This document shows positions 23,207 to 35,200 of a stretch of 64,000 nt of DNA, piece by piece; position 1 is the first letter of the stretch, and every line of letters begins with the position of its first letter. Under the pieces are notes generated by a model. That model saw nothing but the letters and a program-made list of their open reading frames with translations, did no database searches and was not told where the DNA came from. The DNA comes from Vanessa cardui. Lineage: Eukaryota > Arthropoda > Insecta > Lepidoptera > Nymphalidae. Made by a program: the position numbers and the translations under genes. The stretch lies in the NCBI RefSeq assembly GCF_905220365.1, contig NC_061138.1, positions 1,736,001 to 1,800,000 on the forward strand. The letters run 5' to 3'.

Positions 23207-26200
23207 TCTCCGGCTATTCGCATCCAGCTCCAGCCTGCCGCCTTGCGTATATCATCATCGTCAAAAAACACATTAAATACCGATAAATAACAGCTGTTCA
23301 TATATAGGATGTACTTCTGCAAATCTTGGATGGAAGATGTATGTATGATTGACTGGTATGTATGAATTATTTTAGTGTGAAAGGGATTGAAATGGAATAA
23401 CTGGAAAAAGGAGCTAAGTTATAGGGCGTTTAGATATTATGACACTACTAAAAAAATAGGTAAGACCTATTTTCCTATCCCTTACTAATTTTCCTTTGGA
23501 GATGAAATATCAAACATTTCTCCATCGTGCCCAAACCATGTATTATATCCATTATGATTACACCGCAATTTTTGAATTTCTATTAAAAAAAAATTGTGCT
23601 GAAATGTGCCCAGTATGTGCTATCATGTGCAACTTGAAAAAATAAATTTACTCAAAAAATATCATTTATATGAGGAACACGCGACTTGCTCACCGGACTT
23701 GAAAAAAAGGACCTCCTCATAAAAAATATATTTTGGCACACCATAGCACATACTGGACACATTTCAACACAATTTTTTTTAATATTAATTCAAAAATTGC
23801 GTTGTCATTATAATTGACATCCATGTATTACGAATTAGGGTTTAGATGAATTGGTTTAGTTGTCCATTGTCTATATTGGCTAGTGTAAGAGAGTGCTCAC
23901 TTACCAGTGGAACTCCTGCATCTCTATTTCTCTGCATAACATCTCTGGTCACGTTCAAGCTGCCATAGTCATACCTAAAAAATATTGGCAATGCAATATA
24001 CCTGGAGTCATATTTGTATTTATAAATAATTATAGATCTTTTTGGGCCCAACAAATAAGCTAAAGTCTGCCAGTATATAATGCAATTGAAAATTCAACGG
24101 AGTTGTCTATGAAATTCTAATTTGATTCTTAAGTATTCTTTAATGTAAAAGTACCTGTATTCTAATTTTGAAATTGAATATCATGAGATCTTCAAATGAA
24201 CATGATAAATAATCTTACTTGCACAAATGGAATCCAAGCGACCAGTAAGGTGGTAGGAACGGTCGACCTACCAAGCTGGTGTACTGAGCCACCACATCCT
24301 GGGGCGATGGTCCAAGGAGTACGAAGAAGTTGAGGATACCCCCTAATGTGCGGTACGTGATAGCCGGAGTCGGTTGCAGTACTATGTCTGTGGACATACA
24401 CAAATATTAGGTATAATAAAAGATGTTATACTTAATTCAAGAAGCTTTTACAGGCAGTTTTGAATGGTCATTTAACAACTATATTAAATGAAGTTACCAC
24501 CAGTTCGCAACGCAGATTCTCGCTAGAGTTTTCGACAGTTTAAAGTCTTTTTTTTTTCCACCATCACCCATAGATAATGACGCTGTAAGAAATATTACAA
24601 TTCCTTATATCGTCAATGTGCCACCAACCTTGAGAACTAAGATGTTGTTTCTTGTAGTTACACTGGCTCACTCACCCTTCAAACCGAAACACAACAAAAC
24701 TGAGTACTGTTATTTGGCGGTAGAATAACTGATGAGTGGGTGGTACCTACCCAGACGGGCTTGATGATTGGACGAGGTAGATTGTAATTTAACGGATTTT
24801 GTAATCTTACGGTGACATATACATACATTTGCGTGTAGTAAAATGGCGGTTATATCAATAGTGCAATCAGACAATCCGATTTCATTATATGCACAGAAAA
24901 TACTTACCCATAGCGTTAGTGTTAATCAGTGCCATTCCGTGACTCTTTCCATCCTTTTCCAACGCTAAGTAGAATGGATGCGTTCCGTACAGGTTGGCCT
25001 GAAAATATAATACTTTTGATATCACTATTTACACAACACGGAATCTTTGAACTACTGATTCATCTTGGTCCACTAATTCAATCACCAAAATTTAAACTTG
25101 CTGATTTTCAAGCAGGATATATTAATATTTAATTGTATATGCTGAGTTATATGGGAGTTCAGTAGATAGAGATTTTCTGGTTTTATTTTTTCACAACTAT
25201 CGATGCATGTGATAAAAGATATTTCCAAATAAGAGCTATCTTCAGTCAGATCTTTACATCTTTGGCATTAGACATGATCATCTCATGCTTGTAGAAGAAA
25301 ACAGCGCTAAGAATGTTTAGCTAAAATGATGTTTTATCAGTTATCTACCCGCACTAGATTTTTTCCCTGCCAAGATGCTTTCGTTTAATTATGGTGAAGT
25401 ACTTCTTATTATGGATTTTTATTGGAAGTCGAAATAACTTTAGTAGAATGACAAATTATTAGATTTTTTTCCCTACCAAGATGCTTTTGTTTAATTATGG
25501 TAAAGTACTTCTCTTATGGATTTTTATTGGAAGTCGAAATAACTTTAGTAGAATGACAAATTATTAGATTTTTCTCCCTACCAAGATGCTTTCGTTTAAT
25601 TATGGTGAAGTACTTCTATTATGGATTTTTATTGGAAGTCGAAATAACTTTAGTAGAATGACAAATTATTAGATTTTTTTCCCTACCAAGACGCTTTCGT
25701 TTAATTATGGTGAAGTACTTCTATTATGGATTTTTATTGGAAGTCGAAATAACTTTAGTAAAATGACAAATTATGAGATTTTTTCCCTACCAAGATGCTT
25801 TCGTTTAATTATGGTGAAGTACTTCTATTATGGATTTTTATTGGAAGTCGAAATAACTTTAGTAGAATGACAAATTATTAGATTTTTTTCCCTACCAAGA
25901 TGCTTTCGTTTAATTATGGTGAAGTACTTCTATTATGGATTTTTATTGGAAGTCGAAATAACTTTAGTAGAATGACAAATTATTAGATTTTTTTCCCTAC
26001 CAAGATGCTTTCGTTTAATTATGGTGAAGTACTTCTATTATGGATTTTTATTGGAAGTCGAAATAACTTTAGTAGAATGACAAATTATTAGATTTTTTCC
26101 CTACCAAGATGCTTTCGTTTAATTATGGTGAAGTACTTCTATTATGGATTTTTATTGGAAGTCGAAATAACTTTAGTAGAATGACAAATTATTAGATTTT

Positions 26201-29200
26201 TTTCCCTACCAAGACGCTTTCGTTTAATTATGGTGAAGTACTTCTATTATGGATTTTTATTGGAAGTCGAAATAACTTTAGTAAAATGACAAATTATGAG
26301 ATTTTTTCCCTACCAAGATGCTTTCGTTTAATTATGGTGAAGTACTTCTATTATGGATTTTTATTGGAAGTCGAAATAACTTTAGTAGAATGACAAATTA
26401 TTAGATTTTTTTCCCTACCAAGATGCTTTCGTTTAATTATGGTGAAGTACTTCTATTATGGATTTTTATTGGAAGTCGAAATAACTTTAGTAGAATGACA
26501 AATTATTAGATTTTTTTCCCTACCAAGATGCTTTCGTTTAATTATGGTAAAGTACTTCTATCATGGATTTTTATTGGAAGTCGAAATAACTTTATTAAAA
26601 TGATAGACATTCTTCTGTGTCTGTGTCAGACATTGTCTATGACGGTAGACCTTAGTGCATCACTCACGTTCTCGGTGGGCGGCATGTCCTGGTTGAACAG
26701 GGTGAAGGTCTTCCAGTTTAGGTCGTTGAGCAGCGGCGCCTGTCGCTCGCCCAGCCCATACACACGGTCTATGGGCAGCAGCGACGACATCTGCAGGAAC
26801 TGGTCCGACAGTATCAGCCCGCCCACGTTCTGGGTGTTCACGCTGGGAATTGACAAACTCGTTGTGTAACACTCCGAGTCATACTGCTGGGAGTCTTGAC
26901 GCATGCGAATATGCAGAGAAACTTCTCTGCGTTATATCATTAATCTTCATAAAAGAGAAACTTCAAGACAATTTACCTTTTTTGTGATCTGTCTTCAAAA
27001 ACCTGTACATAAGGAACTCCTTATGAACAGGTTTTTGTGTTTCCTTATGTACAGGTTCTCAAAAACCTGTACATAAGGAACTCCTTATGAACAGGTTTTT
27101 GTGTTTCCTTATGTACAGGTTCTCAAAAACCTGTACATAAGGAACTCCTTATGAACAGGTTTTTGTGTTTCCTTATGTACAGGTTCTCAAAAACCTGTAC
27201 ATAAGGAACTCCTTATGTACAGGTTTTTGAAGACAAGTCACAAAAAAAGTAAATTGTCTTGAAGTTTCTCTTTTATGAAGATCGTAATTGGGTACTAGTC
27301 ATTTGTACTTTGTTTTTTTTTTTTACCAAATAAAAAATTGTTATATTTACATATTTAGTAATATTCTTGTTATTCCCTATAATTGTCGGTAAATTTTTCT
27401 GTTAGTAGTGGGGATAACAATATCACAAGGAGTCTGGTTCAATCACTAGTACTGAAAGTGTAAAAAACAGAGTCAGATTGTTATTGCTAATGAATTGTTC
27501 CAGTAAAACCACTCACATCGTAACGTTGTCCTCGTTTCGAATGACCTTGAAACCGACCGCTGAACTGTCGATCTCCACACGATATTTCAGTTTCGATATC
27601 GGACCCGACACGATCGGGATCTCGGGGTACGGGGGTTCGTAGCGTCTGTTTTCTGCGTCTGTTATCTGTGGAAAAAATCCAGCAAGAAGGTTTAAGTCCA
27701 ATATTTTTGACTGATGGAAGTTACGGAAATGTTTACATCGGACACTATAACACTTTCGATGTATCCCTAGTATCAGAGGAATCACGTGGGAGGAGGGAGT
27801 GCGAGCATAGTAGCAGAGGAATAACGTGGTAGGAGGGAGTGCGAGCATAGTAATAGAGAAATAACGTGGTAGGAGGGAGTGCGAGCATAGTAATAGAGGA
27901 ATAACGTGGTAGGAGGGAGTGCGAGCATAGTAATAGAGGAATAACGTGGTAGGAGGGAGTGCGAGCATAGTAGCAGAGGAATGACATGGTAGAAGGGAGT
28001 GCGAGCATAGTAGTAGAGGAATAACGTGGTAGGAGGGAGTGCGAGCATAGTAATAGAGGAATAACGTGGTAGGAGGGAGTGCGAGCATAGTAGCAGAGGA
28101 ATGACATGGTAGAAGGGAGTGCGAGCATAGTAGTAGAGGAATAACGTGGTAGGAGGGAGTGCGAGCATAGTACCAGAGAAATAGAAATGACATGGTAGGA
28201 GGGAGTGCGAGCATAGTAATAGAGGAATAACGTGGTAGGAGGGAGTGCGAGCATAGTACCAGAGGAATGACATGGTAGGAGGGAGTGCGAGCATAGTAGT
28301 AGAGGAATAACGTGGTAGGAGGGAGTGCGAGCATAGTACCAGAGAAATAGAAATGACATGGTAGGAGGGAGTGCGAGCATAGTAATAGAGGAATAACGTG
28401 GTAGGAGGGAGTGCGAGCATAGTAATAGAGGAATAACGTGGTAGGAGGGAGTGCGAGCATAGTAATAGAGGAATAACGTGGTAGGAGGGAGTGCGAGCAT
28501 AGTACCAGAGAAATAGAAATGACATGGTAGGAGGGAGTGCGAGCATAGTACCAGATGAATGATATGGTAGGAGGGAGTGCGAGCATAGTACCAGAGGAAT
28601 GACATGGTAGGAGGGAGCGCGAGCATAGTACCAGAGGAATGACATGGTAGGAGGGAGCGCGAGCATAGTACCAGAGGAATGACATGGTAGGAGGGAGTGC
28701 GAGCATAGTACCAGATGAATGATATGGTAGGAGGGAGTGCGAGCATAGTACCAGAGGAATGATATGGTAGGAGGGAGTGCGAGCATAGTACCAGAGGAAT
28801 GACATGGTAGGAGGGAGCGCGAGCATAGTACCAGAGGAATGACATGGTAGGAGGGAGCGCGAGCATAGTACCAGAGGAATGACATGGTAGGAGGGAGTGC
28901 GAGCATAGTACCAGATGAATGATATGGTAGGAGGGAGTGCGAGCATAGTACCAGAGGAATGACATGGTAGGAGGGAGTGCGAGCATAGTACCAGATGAAT
29001 GATATGGTAGGAGGGAGTGCGAGCATAGTACCAGAGGAATAGAAATGACATGGTAGGAGGGAGTGCGAGCATAGTACCAGAGGAATGACATGGTAGGAGG
29101 GAGCGCGAGCATAGTACCAGAGGAATGACATGGTAGGAGGGAGCGCGAGCATAGTACCAGAGGAATGACATGGTAGGAGGGAGCGCGAGCATAGTACCAG

Positions 29201-32200
29201 AGGAATGACATGGTAGGAGGGAGCGCGAGCATAGTACCAGAGGAATGACATGGTAGGAGGGAGCGCGAGCATAGTACCAGAGGAATGACATGGTAGGAGG
29301 GAGTGCGAGCATAGTAATAGAGGAATGACATGGTAGGAGGGCTCAGCGCAGTACCTTGATCTGCAGCACGAGGTCGCTGACGTAGACGAAGTCGACGCGC
29401 ACGGCGTCGAACTGTCGCGGGTAGCGCGCGTCGCGGCCGCGCGCCAGCTGCAGCAGCAGGCCGTGCCTGTTCTCCGTGCTGTTGACGAAGCGGTACGTGT
29501 CGTAGGGCGCCGGGTAGTAGCACAGCGGCGCGCCCGCCGTCGCTGTCGAACGCCAGCAGCAGCCTGCAGACAGCGCACTGAGCACTCGTCACCGCCGAGC
29601 ATGGCGTGGGTTACGTACACAGACATCAAAATTCCTCGGTGATGTGACACGATCGGAGAAAATATCTCACCATGTGGCCATGTTTTTGCTGGTCAAAAAA
29701 TGCCTTGAATGGCGCGCTGTTGTCGCCGATTTTCATTCAATTGGAATGGTGGATATTGGACGGAACTTGGAATTTTGACGAAATGTCCAAAGGTGAAATT
29801 CAACAGACGGGATTAAAACAAACAATTTCTTCGGAACATTCCCCGTAAAAAATACTGAAAGAATCAACATCTCCACGTAAAGCCAAACGTCCAACCAGAT
29901 AGGAAAGGGCTTGATAGTTGATAATTCATCAAAAAATGCACATTAATTTAATTTAAAAAGTTCTGTTAACAAATTTTATTTGAGATCTCAACCAATGATA
30001 ACGTTTCAATTTTTTTTTTTTTTATGGCATAGGTGGCAAACGAGCAGGAGGCTCACCTGATGGAAAGTGACTACCACCGCCCATGGAATTAAATTAAATT
30101 AAATTAAATTCAACATCAAAGTTATTTAATTTACTATGTGCGTGTGTAACTTTACATTGAGACAGCTCACCTCGCTTAACACATTCGTCCTCGCTCGCAT
30201 TTTCCTGCGGATGGCAGTCGAAGCGCATGTTATCGGACACGTTGGCGCACATCTCCCTCAAAACCTCGACGGTCCGCTCCACGTAACCGCTCTTCTTGTC
30301 GTAATCCTTCTTCCTGCTCACATCCGTTGTGTTTATCTTATTCTTCGTCGACAGATTATTGTGATCGTGGTAACGGTTTTCTGTCGGTATTACCTGCGAA
30401 CCGTTGCTCAAATTAATGTTCTATATTTAAAAATATTATTGTTCAAATGTGTACTTGGAATACGTCCTACTTAATACCTCAATGCATTATCTACCGGTCA
30501 AGCTTTCAGTTAATGGAATAGTTGAATACTGATTAAATTAATCCTAATAGAAAAGCTAGAACAAAAATAACAGACTCAATAAAAATTATGTAAATATTCT
30601 AAATGAAATAATTCCCAGTGTAAATAAATATTAATACCTTTTCGATGACGGGAGACAAAGGTTTCTTCACCAGATCTTCTGGGTGAGCACGCTCCCAGAG
30701 CCTCCTTACGAACACAGAATTAATTAAATTATTGTCATAATTAATTCTAAAATATAATAGAAGATTTAGTTCGATAGTTTACAATTCTATCAAGTAGGGT
30801 TTGCTAAATTTTTTAGTTTTTTTACTTTTTAGAAACACTTTCAAAATGCATAAATAAAAAGAGTCACGAATTATTATTCGATTTGATGATTATTCTCTAT
30901 ATTAATTTTTATTAGAATAATTAATTGGAGTTAAAGCTTGATTTACACCAAAATGTCAACAAAATCGTTTCAATAATTTAGTGGCGAAAGACAGATAGAG
31001 TTACTTTCGCATCTTTAATATTAGTGTAAATTAACTCTAACTCTCTGAAAATCCTTGGTCATATACCTATAATGGTCATCGCCCCAGCGGCCGCCGAGAG
31101 CGCCGCCCACTGCCCACCAGGCAGCTACGCACAGAGCGCAAAGCAACCCCGCAGCAACCATAATCGGAAACAAGGTCACCAGTTGCTCCCAAGCACGACC
31201 CGGCCAGCCACGACGAGGAGAAAATCTCTCGTATCTAATAACCAAAACCAATGATATTCTAATAAACAGATATGTTATATCCATACTAAACAACAGGAAA
31301 AAGTGTGCCGCGCCGGGGACCGTTTATTTTAGTTTATTTCTACATTTCGTTAAAAGTAAAAAGGATAGCTTGATAAAAACAATAAGTAAAAGGGATAACT
31401 AGATGTTTTAATTACGAAAAACGTATTACTACGTAATTATGATGTATTATAACGTGTTACTACGTAAAACGACTTAAGGCAAACGTCCCAATTAGGACGT
31501 TTTCTAGTCTTCACTTTTTGCGCGTTAATAACATATCTGTTTACTAAAAGATCATTGACCAAAACACAATAAACTGTTCACATCAGCAGCCTATATTTGT
31601 CCACAGCTGGACATAAGTCTCTCCAAACGCACACCACTGAGACCTTTCTTCGGCTAAACTGTTCACGTCGAAATTGAATTAAATTTAAACCCACCAGCGC
31701 TAAATGACCACTGAGAGTAATCAACTATAGGTTCAGTAGTTACTCTTTTGAGCAGATAAAATATATTTACAATTGATGAATTGAACTGTGAACTACTACG
31801 ATAAGTACAAGTATAATGTGAAATGAAGTAAACATTATTAAGAATAAGATCTGGATTAATATTTGAAAATAAATCTAAAACGATTAAGATCATTTAAAAT
31901 TTATTTTTAAGACATAGAAATGTCTATAATTGGATATTCAAATATAATTGTATAAAAAAGAATATACAGTCGATGACAACTCAAAGATAGAAAGATATAA
32001 TTATACATTTGAACGTGGTTAACGAAAAATGAAATAACATTTTTGTATACATTCAAGAGAAGGCGCTCTATAGTGACAGCTAATTTAATAATAAATGTCA
32101 ACCCAGCGGAACCCCACTTAGAATAGCACTTAGGAATAATTCACCTTTGTACCAGATTAATATTTTTTGGAATTGGACCATTACTTCTGGATATAACCCC

Positions 32201-35200
32201 TAAATACAAACACGCATTTACCTAATTATCATCTCCAACTTAAAAGAAAGATAGATACGACATCAATAGTGCGACCTTTACGGGTTGAAACTTGTCTTAA
32301 TAGCAAAGACAAAATCTTTGTCTTCTAATTACTGATTTTCTATTTAATTGGTATAAGCTATGTCGTATTATAGCCTCTCCTTGGCCACACACTCTTACAC
32401 TCTAATAACTTTGTTACTCGTGGGTAGGACTTTGTGCAACTCTGGGTAGGTTCTATATATTCTATATTCTAACAGTTTAACTCGGTTTTAATGTGGTCTG
32501 GTTTGTAGGCTGAGTAAGTCAGTATAACTAAAGCTATAAGGGACGTAACATCTCTGTTCCCATGGTTGGTGGCGTATTCTGTTAGAAATCGTTAAAATTT
32601 CATCGAACGCTACTGTGTATGGGCAGTTTCTATCGCTTACCATCAGGAAGCACATATGGCAGACTGCCTTCCGTTGACTTAAAAATTGTCGAGCTGTATA
32701 TTTATGTATATTAAATTTAAAGATTATTTTCAAAGTCATTGTCAATGATGATTACGTTCGAATAATGACTACTGGCCGCAACACAGTTATAAATTCAGTA
32801 ATCTTAGCAAAGACTCACCAATTGAAATATATAAAATATTTGCAGAAGTTGGATGCGAACGTAACACACAAGACAGTGCTCAATAAAAACTCACAGAAAA
32901 TTCAATATACCCAGTATATATTGGCAAACGAACTATTTCAAGTGATACTTTTAAAACATTACAATCTGGGAAAACTTGTTAAAGGTATTTGTTTACGCAT
33001 TCAAATATTAATTATGAAATACATGTATACTTTAAACACTTCTCGTTATTTTAAGTACCAATTACGTGTATTAGATAAGGTTTACAAAAACCCCGAATAG
33101 AAATATTTACTGATTATTTTCTAACATAAAATGATATAGGTTTTAATGAAAAAATAAATAAACAAGACTTGGAACTGGCACTGGAAAAACAGCAATTATT
33201 TACGAACGAATGCATTTGGATCAAGCCAAAAATAAATTTGCTATCAAGACTGAAGCCTTCTGACTTTTTTTAAATGATTGAAAAAATAAATAATCTTGCT
33301 TGGTAGGGATTTTTGCAAGGTCTTCAGCGCAGAATCGGATTCTCACTCATGTGGAGGCCCCAGGTTAGTTGCCCCGGTTGCCCTCCCCTCAATACGGCCC
33401 TGCTTCAGGGTATATCCATCATAACATGCGCCAAAGTGTAATAATCATGATTTGTTATGTTATGGCGTTGAAGGTGAGTGAGCCAGTTTGTACAGATATA
33501 ACATTCGACAACATTTCTAGTATACGAATTTTGTGGCTATACGAAAACAGTTCCGTTTCTTAATTTCTTAAACAACAGATAGACAACTATGAGTGTGATC
33601 ACTCATAGTTGTCATGTCACTCATAGGTTTTGGAATGTATTTTCAACTTTAGACTACTGTGACTTGGTGATCTTGACCACACATCAAAAATATAATATAA
33701 AAAATTAAACATGATATTTTTTTAATTTCTTTTGTAAAAAGTTAGAAAAAGAAACAATTAAGCAGCTACTTATTATTTTAATATCAATAAGAGCTGGGAA
33801 AACCATTACGTTAATCTTTACTTGAAACCTTTGTTTTGATTACACATAGCAAGCAAAGTGACATTAGACACAGTGGCAGATTTATAAATTTGCCGCTAGC
33901 ATTAGAATTGCCATTCACTTTTTTGATGCCCCAACTCATTTTTGAAATTCAATTCGTTAGTTTAGTTTACATATTAATTACATATATTCTGAAATTACAA
34001 AATTATGATCTGTGTTCCTTGTGACCTCATTATCATCGGCTTATTCCTGTTATTATAGTTACTAGATAATTTTTGCAACCCCCTATGTTGTGACGAGTAT
34101 ATACATTACGGACGTAATGTGTATTACACATAATTATAATTATTTTTGTAGGATTAAAAAGAATTGGGTTAAATTTGCCGCCCCTCTAAATCTGTCGCCC
34201 TAGACTCCCGCCTAATTAGCATATTGGTAAATCCGCCACTGATTAGACAATTGTATTGCCAATTGCGCTTCCTTGTGACAAGATTTGGATATAATTTGAA
34301 TTGAAGACACATAGACATTAGTGAAAAACAAATATTCATTATTACTGTCTTTAAGTAACTAAAAAGTAGTATATGTTAAAAGACTTTAAGGTACAAAAAT
34401 TAATGAATAACATCTCTAGTTCAAATATTTGACAATTGTACACAGACAGTGGTGGATGAGGGCACTACCGAGATTTCAGGAGGATTGAAGAACAGAAAAA
34501 TATTATGGTTAGTAGTGTATTGGCACCAAAAAGGGACTTGATAATATTTAATTTGTTTTGACTGATTTTTTGAATAATTATTAAGATTGAATGAAACACT
34601 TTTTTTTTTATAATATTAAGGGTCAAGTCTACTAAGTCTACTAAGTCCACTATGCTCAATGAGAAGAAGAATTAATCTATTTACAAAATTCAAATTCAAC
34701 AACTGATAATCTCGACACAATCACAATAATGATAGAAAGAAACAAAATGAATATAAAATAATAGATACCTCATATTCATGTCCACCATAATTATAATTGT
34801 ACAAAAACACAATCCACTCTCCTACACGACACTAATTATTGTGAAATAAATAATTAGAAATATCTATCATCAATATTTGTACGAATTTAAAACAAAGGAA
34901 TGTACAATGTAACAAAGGTCAATGTTCTCTCAGACAAAGGTATTATACAGTGCAAGCAAAATTACAATTGCAATTTAATTGGAGGAACTTCAAGATTATA
35001 TTTAAACTAAATTGTTTAACATTTAATAGCAACAATTATTTATTGATTTATAGCAAATCGGCTCTTAAGCCTTTTAAATATTGTTACTATTAAAATGTTT
35101 CGGTTTCACTAATTTTGTCTATAAATTAATGTTAATTTTGAATTACATAGATTGAACTGTTAATGATAAATAAAACAATTTTATCAATTATTTTTATAAT

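Noticed and set aside
25352..26605. Regularly spaced direct repeats that might suggest a CRISPR array
   Set aside because: Whole 105-bp units repeat with no variable spacers, and the locus is an intron of a eukaryotic gene.
27513..29650. Three overlapping minus-strand open frames of about 600 residues
   Set aside because: They are readings of a 40-bp minisatellite within an intron, and each frame gives the same cyclic peptide. The flanking GAA exons end in proper splice sites.
31067..31293. ATG at 31293 as the start of the GAA-like protein
   Set aside because: It would give a plausible N-terminus, but a strong acceptor at 31235-31237 and a phase-matched upstream exon at 37031-37401 explain the data better. 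It remains a possible alternative start.
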